A stretch of DNA of 54,305 bases, from the NCBI GenBank assembly GCA_900317985.1, contig ONJD01000012.1, positions 1 to 54,305 on the forward strand, in the 5' to 3' direction. Both the position numbers and the translations under genes were made by a program. Every line of letters begins with the position of its first letter. Positions within the stretch are counted from its first letter, which is position 1. The notes beneath the pieces are model-generated. The model worked only from the letters and a program-made list of their open reading frames with translations, ran no database searches and was not told the DNA's origin. Origin of the DNA: an uncultured Eubacteriales bacterium. GTDB lineage: Bacteria; Bacillota; Clostridia; Oscillospirales; Acutalibacteraceae. Below are positions 17,180 through 25,225 of this stretch, piece after piece.

Positions 17180-18586
17180 TCAGGCCTCCTCTGCCGGGAG
17201 TTCCGGCGCAATGGGCCCGTCCTCAAAGTTGAGCTTCTCGCGGACGATCTTCCGCATGAAGAAGCAGCAGGTGAGGAACGAGACGACTTCGGCGATTGGG
17301 AACGCCCACCAGACCATGTTGAGGTTGCCCGAGAGGGACAGAAGGTAGGCGGCCGGCAGCAGAGCGACCATCTGACGAAGGATGGAGACGATCATGCTGT
17401 AGACGCCGTTGCCGAGGGCCTGGAAGGACGAGGACATCATGATGGCGGCGCCGGCGATGAGGAAGTGTGTCGCGATGATGCGGAGCGCCGGGATGCCGAT
17501 GGCCAGCATTTCGGGCGACGCGTCATAGAACTTCAGGAGCGGGCCGGGGATGGTCTCGAAGAGGATGAGACCGATGAGCATGATGCCGATGGCATAGATG
17601 GCCGCGTACTTGACGGTCTCGAGGACACGCGCCTTGTTGCGCGCGCCGTAGTTGTAGGCGACGATGGGGACCATGCCGTTATTGATGCCGAAAATGGGCA
17701 TGAAGATGAAGCTCTGGAGCTTGAAGTACGCGCCGAAGACGGCGGCTGCCGTCGACGTGAACGCCATGAGGATCCGGTTGAGACCGAAGACCATGAACGA
17801 GCCGATGGACGCCATGATGATGGACGGGAGACCGACCGCGTAGATGCGGCGGACGACTTCCGCTCTCAGTTTCATGTATCGGAAGGCAAGGGTGAGTTCC
17901 TTGTTGACCTTCAGGTTGAAGTACAGCGCGAGGCCGGCGGCGACGATCTGTCCGAAGACCGTGGCGATAGCGGCGCCTTTGACCTCGAGACGGGGCGCGC
18001 CGAGGAGACCGAAGATGAGGATCGGGTCCATGATGCAGTTGATGATGGCGCCCGTGGCCTGCGTGATCATGCTGTAGAAGGTCTTGCCGGTCGCGAGCAG
18101 CATCCGCTCGAGACAGATCTGCATCAGCATCCCGAAGGAGCAGATGAGGACCAGCTTCATGTAGTCGTTGCCGTACTGCGTGATCTTCGCGCTGGCATGC
18201 TGCAGTTCAAAGAACGGCTCGACCAGCGTCAGGCCGGCAACGAGGAAAAACAGATAGGTGATGGCGTAGAGCGGGATGGCGTTGTTCGCCGCATAGTTGG
18301 CCATCTCGAAGTTCCGCTCGCCCAGGCTCTTGGAGACCAGGGCCGAGAAACCGACACCGGTGCCGATGGCGATGGCGATCATCAGGTTCTGCAAGGAGAA
18401 GGCCAGAGAGACCGCCGTCAGGGCATCCTCCTCGATGCGGGCGACGAACAGGCTGTCGATGATGTTGTACAGCGCCTGCACCATCATGGAGATGACCATC
18501 GGGATGGAGGTCTTGATGAGAAGGGGCTGGATCGGCTCCGTTCCCATCCGGTTCGGCGGAAGGTGTTTTGCTGCTGTTTCAGCCAC
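17180..18586 (-). CDS. MATE family efflux transporter
   Basis: 468 residues with twelve predicted membrane helices and the two-fold MatE repeat layout. The N-terminus (PIQPLLIKTSIPMVISMMVQ, then ALYNIIDSLFVAR) and the internal SPEMLAIGIPALRI are typical. It should export a small, often cationic, compound in exchange for Na+ or H+. The start is a GTG directly after the stop of the cytidylate-kinase-like gene, with the GGAGGTGA ribosome site inside that gene. The substrate cannot be read from the sequence. Confidence 0.92.
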   Translation of the reverse strand: MAETAAKHLPPNRMGTEPIQPLLIKTSIPMVISMMVQALYNIIDSLFVARIEEDALTAVSLAFSLQNLMIAIAIGTGVGFSALVSKSLGERNFEMANYAANNAIPLYAITYLFFLVAGLTLVEPFFELQHASAKITQYGNDYMKLVLICSFGMLMQICLERMLLATGKTFYSMITQATGAIINCIMDPILIFGLLGAPRLEVKGAAIATVFGQIVAAGLALYFNLKVNKELTLAFRYMKLRAEVVRRIYAVGLPSIIMASIGSFMVFGLNRILMAFTSTAAAVFGAYFKLQSFIFMPIFGINNGMVPIVAYNYGARNKARVLETVKYAAIYAIGIMLIGLILFETIPGPLLKFYDASPEMLAIGIPALRIIATHFLIAGAAIMMSSSFQALGNGVYSMIVSILRQMVALLPAAYLLSLSGNLNMVWWAFPIAEVVSFLTCCFFMRKIVREKLNFEDGPIAPELPAEEA

Positions 18587-19189
18587 TTAAGCCTCACCTC
18601 CGAAACGCACTTTGGCGATGTGTTCGAGCATGTCGGTCACGGGGTCGAGACCGAGGTCGGTGTTGAACAGGATGTCGTAGTTGGTCCAGTCGCCCCACTT
18701 GTAGGAGGTGAAGAACCGGTAGTAGTCGGCGCGGGTCTTGTCCATCGCCTTCAGCTTCTGAGCCGTGAGCCCGGGGACATCCTGATAGACGTTCACGATG
18801 CGGTCGATCCGCTGCTCGGTGCTGCCGTACAGGAAGACCTTCAGAAGGTTCTCACGGTCTCTCAGGACGTAGTCGCCGCAGCTGCCGACGATGACGAGGG
18901 AGCCCTCATCGGCCAGAGCGTTGATGACCCGGTTTTTGGAGAGGAACACCTGCTCTTCGAGCGGGTTCGTATGGGCGAACGTAGCCATCTCATAGAGCAG
19001 GCTCGAGGTCTTGCGCTCCATGAGCTCGACGACGCTCTGACGGGCCAGACCGCAGTCCTCCGCCACGAGGTCGATGATGTTGTCTCTGTCGTAGTAGGCG
19101 ATGCCGAGACGGTCTGCCAGCGCTTTTCCGACGAGGCGTCCGCCGCAGCCGCTCTGACGGCTGATCGCGATATAGTAATTCTTTGCCAT
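18587..19189 (-). CDS. Cytidylate kinase-like protein
   Basis: 200 residues of the cytidylate kinase-like (Cytidylate_kin2) family. The P-loop region near the N-terminus is altered (SRQSGCGGRLVGKALADRLG), with Gly-rich but not canonical GxxGxGKS spacing, and is followed by YYDRDNI. The lid and C-terminal parts are recognisable (ADYYRFFTSYKWGDWTNYDI). True CMP kinases are encoded elsewhere in most genomes, and these paralogues often sit beside transporters, as here between ClC and MATE. A nucleotide kinase activity is plausible but unproven. Confidence 0.8.
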   Translation of the reverse strand: MAKNYYIAISRQSGCGGRLVGKALADRLGIAYYDRDNIIDLVAEDCGLARQSVVELMERKTSSLLYEMATFAHTNPLEEQVFLSKNRVINALADEGSLVIVGSCGDYVLRDRENLLKVFLYGSTEQRIDRIVNVYQDVPGLTAQKLKAMDKTRADYYRFFTSYKWGDWTNYDILFNTDLGLDPVTDMLEHIAKVRFGGEA

Positions 19190-19201
19190 AGTGTTCCCTC
19201 C

Positions 19202-20485
19202 TTAGCGATGCGCCTTTCGGTGCACATAGACCGAACGGTATTTCGAATAGATGATAAGCTGGCTCTTGTAGAGCCCGTAATAGCCGGACAGCATGTAGCT
19301 GACCGCGACGACGAGGCCGAACATCCACATGCCCTGCCCGCCGAACAGTTCGAGCCCCATGATGAAAGAGGCGATCGGCGAGTTGGTGACGCCGCAGAAC
19401 ACGGCGATCATGCCGAGGGCCGCGCCCACGGAGGGCGGAAGCCCCAGGAACCCGGCCGCGAAGCAGCCGAAGGTGGCGCCAATGAACAGGGACGGGACGA
19501 TCTCACCGCCGCGGTATCCGCCGGCGAGCGAGACGGCCGTGAAGACGAGTTTCAGGAGGAAGGCGTACCAGACCGCGTGTCCGGCTGCCGCCCGCAGGAT
19601 GACCGCCGTGCCGAGTCCGTTGTAGTCCTGGTTCCCGACGAGCAGGGTCAGGAGCGCGACGACGGTACCGGCGACGAAGATCTTGATGAAGGGGTTCTCA
19701 AAGACGTTCTGCATCCCCCGCTCCGTGATGATGAGGGTGTAGCAGATGACGATGCTGAGGACGGCACAGAGGATGCCGAGCAGCATGACCTTGCCGGCGT
19801 TCAGGGGACCGAAGGACGGCACGAGGTCGAAGTGGTACTGCGCGTATTGAACGCCCAGCAGTCTGGCGATGTACAGAGCCGTCAGCGCCGACACCGTACA
19901 GGGCACCAGGGCCGCGTAGTACATGACACCGACGGAGATGACCTCCATCGAGAAGACCGCGGCGGTCAGGGGCGAGCCGAAGATGGCGGCGAATGCGGCG
20001 CTCATGCCGGTCATGATGAGGACCTTGTGGTCGTTCTCATTGAACTTCAGAAGACGGGAGAGCGTGGAGCCGAGGCTGGCGCCCATCTGCAATGCGGCGC
20101 CTTCGCGGCCGACGGACGCGCCGAACACATGGGAAATGGCGCTCGACACGAAGATGAGGGGCGTCATGCGGAACGGGATCTCCTCCCCGCCGTTCACCGC
20201 GGCCAGGACCATGTTGGTCCCCTTGTTCTCCTCCGTCTGCGGTTTTTTGTCGAAGAAATAATAGAGGGCAGCGATGACGAGACCGGCCACCGGCAGGAGC
20301 CAGATGAGCCAGGGATGCTGTTCCCGGAGTTCTCCGGCATAGAACAGTGTGTAATAGAACCCGGTACCGACAAGTCCCAGGACCACGCCCAGAAGCAGCG
20401 CCAGTACGAGCCATTTGAGATAGACCCGGAAATGCCCGAAGAAGTTTTTGATGTCTTCCCACAGGTTCAGAAAGAACGATTTCAC
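19202..20485 (-). CDS. ClC family transporter, resembling the fluoride (CLC-F) type
   Basis: 427 residues with the ClC helix pattern. The gating motif is GREGAALQMG (126-135, Glu128), and GGYRGGEIVPSLFIGATFG follows in the second half. The first selectivity region is not GSGIP. Instead, KGTNMVLAAVNG (88-99) followed by IPFRMTPLIF resembles the Asn-containing segment of CLC-F fluoride/proton antiporters. No regulatory domains follow the membrane part. It would expel F- (or exchange Cl-) at the cytoplasmic membrane. The start is a GTG with GGGAGGG upstream. No fluoride riboswitch is seen in the leader. Confidence 0.85.
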   Translation of the reverse strand: MKSFFLNLWEDIKNFFGHFRVYLKWLVLALLLGVVLGLVGTGFYYTLFYAGELREQHPWLIWLLPVAGLVIAALYYFFDKKPQTEENKGTNMVLAAVNGGEEIPFRMTPLIFVSSAISHVFGASVGREGAALQMGASLGSTLSRLLKFNENDHKVLIMTGMSAAFAAIFGSPLTAAVFSMEVISVGVMYYAALVPCTVSALTALYIARLLGVQYAQYHFDLVPSFGPLNAGKVMLLGILCAVLSIVICYTLIITERGMQNVFENPFIKIFVAGTVVALLTLLVGNQDYNGLGTAVILRAAAGHAVWYAFLLKLVFTAVSLAGGYRGGEIVPSLFIGATFGCFAAGFLGLPPSVGAALGMIAVFCGVTNSPIASFIMGLELFGGQGMWMFGLVVAVSYMLSGYYGLYKSQLIIYSKYRSVYVHRKAHR

Positions 20486-20514
20486 GGCGTACCCTCCCCT
20501 CTTGAATTCTTATT

Positions 20515-20552
20515 ATAAAAAATGCGCCCTGTCAGTGCAACTGACAGGACGC
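20515..20552 (-). terminator. Terminator of the VTC operon
   Basis: Stem GCGTCCTGTCAG / CTGACAGGGCGC with a TTGCA loop, then ATTTTTTAT on the minus strand. It ends the operon of 20596-23616. The T-run also contains a TATAAT that may serve the downstream ClC gene. Confidence 0.85.
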
Positions 20553-20595
20553 TATTGTACGCCTTTTTTTACAATGTCTCAAGGGGTAATTTTGA

Positions 20596-22194
20596 TCAGA
20601 CGGTCGCGGAGCTCTCCGCGTCGGTGGTCGCGGAACTCTGCGCGTCCGGCGCATTGCCGCCCTCTGCGCGTTCCATCCGGAAGCCGCCGTGGCCTCCCTG
20701 GCCCTGCATGCCGCCCATTCCGCCGTGGCCGCCCATCATCCCGCCGGAGCCGTAGATGGTATCGGTCATCTCCACGGTGGTGGACTGCTTGCCGGCCGTG
20801 ACCGTATAGGTCTCACCGGTCTTGATGTCCGCGGAACTCAGGACCACCGTCTGGTAGTCTTTTTCCGGCGTGTAGGACAGGATGGTCTTGCCGTCGCTGT
20901 CTTTCAGCACGACTTCCGTGCCGCCGGAGACCGCCTGGTCAAAGGAGACCAGCATGGAACACTGGGTCGAGTCCGAACCGAAGTTCATCGCCATGCCCGC
21001 GGAGCCGGCCGCGATGACCGTGCCGCCGGTGATGCTCGCGTTGTCGCAGTCGATGGCGCCGTTGCCGCCGTTGGTGGGGCCGCTGACGTAGGTCGTGCCG
21101 CCGGACACCGTCATGGAGCCGTTGGAGTCGAGGGCGTCGCCCTGGGCATTGACCGTGATGGTGCCGCCGGAGATGGTGAGGGTGGCGTTCTGGTGGTCGG
21201 CGAATCCGCCGCCCTGGCCGAAGCCGCCGAAGTCCGCCGTGTTGTCGCTGCCGCTGCCGCCTTCGGAGGCGTTGATGCCGTCATCCGACGCGACGATGTC
21301 GATCTTGCCGCCGCTGATCGCGATGTCCTGGCCCTCCAGGCCCTCTTCGGACTTCGTGATGTCGATGACGCCGCCGGCGATGGTGAGGTCGGTCTCGGCG
21401 TGGATGGCATCGTCCCCGGAGTCGAGGGTGAGCGTGCCGCCTTCGATGTAGACGAAGCCCTTGTCCTCATCCTCATCGTTGCTGGTGTGGATGGCGTCGT
21501 CCCCGGCCGTGAGGTCCAGGACGCCGTCGTGGATGCGGACACTGTCCTTGCCGGTCAGCGCCTTTTTGGCGGCGCCTACTTTGAGGGTGCCGCCGGTCAC
21601 TTTGAGGTCGTCCTTCGAGACGATGCCGTGGCCGTTGTCGCAGGTGACGGTCAGCTTGCCTCCGCCGTTGACGGTCAGGGTCGCTTTCGACCAGATGGCG
21701 GCGTCGATCTTGTCGCCGGTGTCGGCGTCCGCGGAAGAGAATGACGCGCTCGACGAGATCTTGTTGGTCGTGCCGTCTTTCAGAGTGACAAAGACTTTAT
21801 CGCCCGCCTGTACATAGATGGCGGCGCTGTCGTTGTTGGCGATGGTCACGTTGTCGAGGACCAGCTGGACTTTGTCCTGATCGCCGACATTGACGACGAC
21901 CTGTCCGTTGTAGGTGCCGGTCAGGATGTAGGTGCCGGCTTTGGAGATGGTCACTTTGGACGCGGACTCCTTCGAGAGGTCCATGGTGGTCGCGTTCTCA
22001 TAGGACGGGTCGAGGTCCCGGTCCGTGAACAGGTCGGTGTTGGTGGACTTCGGCGTGCTCTCCTCCGTCACTTCGGTCTTTGCGCCCTCTCCGCTCTGCG
22101 CGTCCGAGGCCGTCTTCGAGCCGCAGGCGGCAAGGACCAGGACCATGGCCAGCGCCACCAGAACGGCGGTCAGTTTATGGTAAAAGTGTGTCAT
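20596..22194 (-). CDS. Carbohydrate-binding-domain lipoprotein (DUF4353-like)
   Basis: 532 residues from the ATG at 22194, which overlaps the DUF4956 stop by one base (TGATG). A lipoprotein signal peptide ends in LAACGSK. The body is a repetitive right-handed beta-helix-like series of SGGxI/TxxxxGDDAI units (for example GGTLTLDSGDDAIHAETDL and ISGGKIDIVASDDGINASEG), rich in Asp and Gly as in calcium-binding surface repeats. The C-terminus is Gly/Met/His-rich (GGMMGGHGGMGGMQG), a possible metal-binding tail. Proteins of this type are commonly annotated as carbohydrate-binding and co-occur with VTC and DUF4956 genes. The function is unknown; it is probably held on the outer face of the membrane. 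Confidence 0.85.
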   Translation of the reverse strand: MTHFYHKLTAVLVALAMVLVLAACGSKTASDAQSGEGAKTEVTEESTPKSTNTDLFTDRDLDPSYENATTMDLSKESASKVTISKAGTYILTGTYNGQVVVNVGDQDKVQLVLDNVTIANNDSAAIYVQAGDKVFVTLKDGTTNKISSSASFSSADADTGDKIDAAIWSKATLTVNGGGKLTVTCDNGHGIVSKDDLKVTGGTLKVGAAKKALTGKDSVRIHDGVLDLTAGDDAIHTSNDEDEDKGFVYIEGGTLTLDSGDDAIHAETDLTIAGGVIDITKSEEGLEGQDIAISGGKIDIVASDDGINASEGGSGSDNTADFGGFGQGGGFADHQNATLTISGGTITVNAQGDALDSNGSMTVSGGTTYVSGPTNGGNGAIDCDNASITGGTVIAAGSAGMAMNFGSDSTQCSMLVSFDQAVSGGTEVVLKDSDGKTILSYTPEKDYQTVVLSSADIKTGETYTVTAGKQSTTVEMTDTIYGSGGMMGGHGGMGGMQGQGGHGGFRMERAEGGNAPDAQSSATTDAESSATV

Positions 22195-22889
22195 CAAAGT
22201 GTCTCTCCTTCCCCGGCGCCCCGGACCATCATGTTGATCTCGAGGTTGCCGTTGCGGACCCGCAGGTCGTCGATCAGCGCTTTTTCGGTGCCCGCTTCTT
22301 TCAGTCGGATGTTGTAGGACAGCCGGTTGAGGCTGCCGAGGTTCGTCGTCTTGACGCCGACGAGTTTGGCTTCCGTCGTGTACCGGTCGAACAGGTCGGC
22401 GAACGCCGTCCCGTACTCCAGATCTTCCGGGACCGTGATGCGGACCAGCTTGTCGAGGCTGTCCGAGCTGTGTTCCCCGAGGGTCGTAAGATTGTAGACC
22501 AGGGTGACGATGCCCATGACCGCCGTAAAAATGGCGGCGAAGCCGAGGTACCCCATGCCGCAGGCCAGGCCGACGGCCATGGCGAGGAAGATGGCGCTGA
22601 TCTCCCGGGCGGTCCCGGGAATAGAGCGGAACCGGACCAGCGAGAAGGTGCCGGCCACCGCGATGCCCGTGCCGATGCTGCCGCTGACCATCATGATGAC
22701 GATGGCGACGACGGCGGGCAGGATGAGCAGGGTGCCCACAAAACTTTTGGTGTAATCGGTCTTGCTTTTATAAGTGAACACGAAGGCGAGGATGGCGCCG
22801 AGCACCAGCGAACCCGCGAGGCAGGTCAGAAAACTGGAGACGGCGATGCCTTCCGTGGCAATGACGCTCGTAAACAATTCTTCAAGCAC
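22194..22889 (-). CDS. DUF4956 membrane protein
   Basis: 231 residues starting at a GTG (AGGAG 9 bases upstream) and overlapping the VTC gene by 8 bases. Four membrane helices occupy residues 15-110, with a conserved-looking core GTFSLVRFRSIPGTAREISA near the third helix. The C-terminal ~100 residues form a soluble, probably ferredoxin-like, cytoplasmic domain. DUF4956 proteins are found almost always beside VTC-domain proteins. A role as the membrane channel or anchor for the polymerase is an inference from this pairing. Confidence 0.88.
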   Translation of the reverse strand: MLEELFTSVIATEGIAVSSFLTCLAGSLVLGAILAFVFTYKSKTDYTKSFVGTLLILPAVVAIVIMMVSGSIGTGIAVAGTFSLVRFRSIPGTAREISAIFLAMAVGLACGMGYLGFAAIFTAVMGIVTLVYNLTTLGEHSSDSLDKLVRITVPEDLEYGTAFADLFDRYTTEAKLVGVKTTNLGSLNRLSYNIRLKEAGTEKALIDDLRVRNGNLEINMMVRGAGEGETL

Positions 22890-23616
22890 TTAAGATCACT
22901 CCTGTCATGATCCTCTGTTCGTTTCCCTCTTCCAGCAGCATCCGGTAAGCGGTCCCGTATTTCGAGAACGAAGTCCTCTGCGCGTTCGCCTGGGTAAGCA
23001 GCGCCGTGAGCCACAGGGGCATGGCGCCCGCCGCTTTGATCTCCAGGATGCTCTCTCCGGGGCGGATGACGAATCGCCCGCCGGGGAGGCTCTGCAGAGA
23101 GAGGTCGTCGGTCCGGAAGCAGATGTTCCGGTCAAAGGTGATCCGCAGGTCCGGGTCCTCGTTGGAATAGTATGCCGTCCGGTCATAGTTGAGGTAGACC
23201 GCCGGCCGCAGGTCGCCGTAAAAGGCGAGGAACCAGTCGAGCTCTCGCGAGATCTGGCTCTTCTCCGGCAGGGGCGATGTACCGTTCAGGTAGTTCATCG
23301 CGTCCCGCTCCGAAAGGCTGATCCGCCGTTTATAGACGATCCCCTTATACTTTTTCTTGAGTTCGAGGAACGTGGCGTCATCCGGTCCCGCGGGGCCGTA
23401 ACTCCGGAGCCGGAGCTTTTCCTTGTAGACGGGTTTCTCGATCGACTTGCGGATGAGCCGGAAGTCCGGGGTGTCGTAGTAGATGTTGCAAATGGTGCTT
23501 TCGCCGTACCGGTCCGGTGTGACATAGGGCGCGAGCGCTTCTCTCAGAAAGCGGTCCTGCGACGCGGTCAGCCGGTATTTGAGTTCCTTTCGGGCGAACA
23601 CATTGGTAACTCCCAT
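22882..23616 (-). CDS. VTC-domain protein (polyphosphate polymerase-like)
   Basis: 244 residues from the ATG at 23616, chosen because AGGAGG lies upstream. The CYTH/VTC tunnel-fold signatures are in order: RKELKYRL (9-16), YKEKLRLRSYG with alternating basic residues, TFLELKKKYKGIVYKRR, YDRTAYYS, LRITFDRNI and ILEIKAAGAMPLWL. In yeast the related Vtc4 domain makes polyphosphate from ATP and passes it into the vacuole. Bacterial members are largely uncharacterised. The three genes here form a tight overlapping operon, so polymerase, membrane protein and surface lipoprotein are probably made together. Confidence 0.88.
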   Translation of the reverse strand: MGVTNVFARKELKYRLTASQDRFLREALAPYVTPDRYGESTICNIYYDTPDFRLIRKSIEKPVYKEKLRLRSYGPAGPDDATFLELKKKYKGIVYKRRISLSERDAMNYLNGTSPLPEKSQISRELDWFLAFYGDLRPAVYLNYDRTAYYSNEDPDLRITFDRNICFRTDDLSLQSLPGGRFVIRPGESILEIKAAGAMPLWLTALLTQANAQRTSFSKYGTAYRMLLEEGNEQRIMTGVILSA

Positions 23617-23650
23617 AGTCGTGTCCTCCTGTTGTTTCCTTACAGCAGAC

Positions 23651-23705
23651 AGTTTAGGCAACTTACCTAAAACGAAACTCAGAATTTAGTTAAAAACAAC
23701 TTAAA
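23651..23705 (-). promoter_or_regulatory. VTC operon promoter with 11-bp-phased hexamers
   Basis: On the minus strand, TTTAAG (23700-23705), TTTAAC (23689-23694), TCTGAG (23678-23683) and TTTTAG (23667-23672) recur exactly every 11 bp, upstream of a candidate -10 TAAACT (23651-23656). No good -35 is present. This is how promoters activated by OmpR/PhoB-type regulators are often built. The activator is inferred, not shown. Confidence 0.45.
23653..23671. promoter_or_regulatory. 19-bp palindrome over the VTC promoter -10
   Basis: TTTAGGCAACTTACCTAAA, with arms TTTAGGyAA/TTrCCTAAA. The TTAGG...CCTAA arms resemble operators of DtxR/MntR-type metal regulators. It overlaps the candidate -10, as a repressor site would. 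Confidence 0.45.
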
Positions 23706-23721
23706 ATTTGCCGTTGGAGCC

Positions 23722-23764
23722 AAAAAAACCCCCGGATGCGTTCCATTTCGGACCGCATTCGGGG
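23722..23764 (-). terminator. Terminator of the histidine kinase gene
   Basis: CCCCGAATGCG / CGCATCCGGGG stem followed on the minus strand by TTTTTTT. Confidence 0.85.
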
Positions 23765-23782
23765 ACTCGTTTTTAGATATCA

Positions 23783-25225
23783 TCACGCGTTCGCGAGGTG
23801 TTTCTCCTCTTCTTTCGCGTTCTTTTTCAGGTACTTTTCCTGCTGCTTCGTGACCTTGCGGATGGCTCTGGCGCTGCCGCCCCGTTCGGGGAAGGACGCG
23901 GTGATCCTGAGCCGTTCGCCGTCTTCACTGTTCGCGGAGATGCGGCCGTTGTGCAGCTCGGTGATCGTCTGCGCCATGGAGAGGCCGATGCCGTAGCCCT
24001 TCGTCTCCTGACTGTGGGAGGTATCGCCCCGGTAGAACCGTTCGAAGAGCTCGTTGCGGTTACCCTTCCTGATGCCCTCCGCCACATTGTCGCTCGAGAG
24101 ATGGACCCGGCGGCCCCGCTTCTTGAGCGTCATATAGATGGTGGTGCCGGGCGACGCGTATTTGACCGCGTTGTCCGCGAGGATGGAGCAGAGCTGTTTG
24201 AGGGTCTGCTCATTGCCGAAGAACGGGATGTCCGGAGTGATGTCCAGAACATAACCGAGACCCTGCTCTTCCGCCATGAGGCCGAAGGGCTCGAGGGTCT
24301 CCCGGCAGAGTTCCGAGAGGTCGAGGTCGCGCTTGTTGAGTTCGAGGTCGCTTTCCGCCATCTTGGCCATGGAGATGAGTTCTCCGGTCATCGTGGTCAA
24401 TCGCCCGACCTGTTCATGGATGCCTTCGGTCCACTTGTTCTCCCCTTCGGTCATCTCGAGGACTTCCGTGCAGGAGTCGATGATGGCGAGCGGGGTCTTC
24501 AGTTCGTGGCCGGCATTGGTGATGAACTTCCGCTGCTTGTCGTAACTCTCCTGGATGGGTCGGATGGCCCGCTTCGAGAAGAGGATGACCAGCATGGAGA
24601 TGAGGAGCAGAGCCGCTCCGGCGATCATCAGGCTCACGATGAGCATATAGATGGAGTTGTAAAGGTCCGAGGAACAGTCGAGGAACAGGTACATGGTCCC
24701 GTCCTGCACCTTCTGGACCCGGTAGCGATAGATGCCGAGAAAGCCCGTTTCCGTCGCGCCGATGTGCTGCAGGCTCTGGGCATAGCGGGTGGCGTCCTCC
24801 GCGTTGACCGAGGCGATCCGCCCGGTGTTCACCGACACCGGCTCGCTTTTGTCGTTGAGGACCACGCTGAAGTAACGGGTCTCATACGGGGTCTCGTCCG
24901 TCACCGCGGAAAACGTCCGGTGGCGGTCCCCCTGGATGGTCCCGTTGTTGAAGTAACGGCTTCGCGCGTCGAAGTCGTCCCGGTCAAAGCCATCGTCCGC
25001 GAAGGCAGCGGCGTTGCCGAACCCTTCGATGATGCCTTTGTACTCGTCCGGGATACGGTCCGGAAAATCGCCTCCGTTGTTCGCCATCAGGTCGAGGATG
25101 AGGTCGGCGTTGGTCTGCACGCTGCGAAAGGCCACAAAGTTGAATGTGCCCATGATGAGCAGCAGCGCGACCAGGACGGAGAGGATCGTCACATGGATGA
25201 ACCGCTTGCGGATCCGTTCGATCAT
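23783..25225 (-). CDS. Sensor histidine kinase
   Basis: 480 residues. Two membrane helices (about 11-32 and 192-216) flank an extracytoplasmic sensor domain of about 160 residues. A HisKA domain follows with the phospho-acceptor His240 in NAGHELKTPLA, then a HATPase_c domain (LADNAVKYAS, ELFERFYRGD, GYGIGLSMAQ). The N-box is intact, while the usual DxGxG is replaced by DNVAEGI, common in this clostridial subgroup. A Lys/Glu-rich C-terminal tail follows. The start overlaps the regulator stop by four bases (ATGA). It is adjacent to the VTC operon and may control it. Confidence 0.93.
   Translation of the reverse strand: MIERIRKRFIHVTILSVLVALLLIMGTFNFVAFRSVQTNADLILDLMANNGGDFPDRIPDEYKGIIEGFGNAAAFADDGFDRDDFDARSRYFNNGTIQGDRHRTFSAVTDETPYETRYFSVVLNDKSEPVSVNTGRIASVNAEDATRYAQSLQHIGATETGFLGIYRYRVQKVQDGTMYLFLDCSSDLYNSIYMLIVSLMIAGAALLLISMLVILFSKRAIRPIQESYDKQRKFITNAGHELKTPLAIIDSCTEVLEMTEGENKWTEGIHEQVGRLTTMTGELISMAKMAESDLELNKRDLDLSELCRETLEPFGLMAEEQGLGYVLDITPDIPFFGNEQTLKQLCSILADNAVKYASPGTTIYMTLKKRGRRVHLSSDNVAEGIRKGNRNELFERFYRGDTSHSQETKGYGIGLSMAQTITELHNGRISANSEDGERLRITASFPERGGSARAIRKVTKQQEKYLKKNAKEEEKHLANA

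Noticed and set aside
17465..20518. Very long plus-strand open frame opposite the MATE, kinase and ClC genes (about 1000 codons)
   Set aside because: It is a mirror of the biased codon use of the real minus-strand genes. The product is Asp/Glu/Arg/His-rich with no motifs, and it spans several real genes.
20486..20595. Possible fluoride riboswitch before the ClC gene
   Set aside because: The leader holds only a terminator hairpin and a promoter-like TATAAT; the crcB-motif consensus is not visible.
22194..22197. TTG start at 22197 for the surface lipoprotein
   Set aside because: The ATG at 22194 overlaps the upstream stop as TGATG and is the better coupled start.
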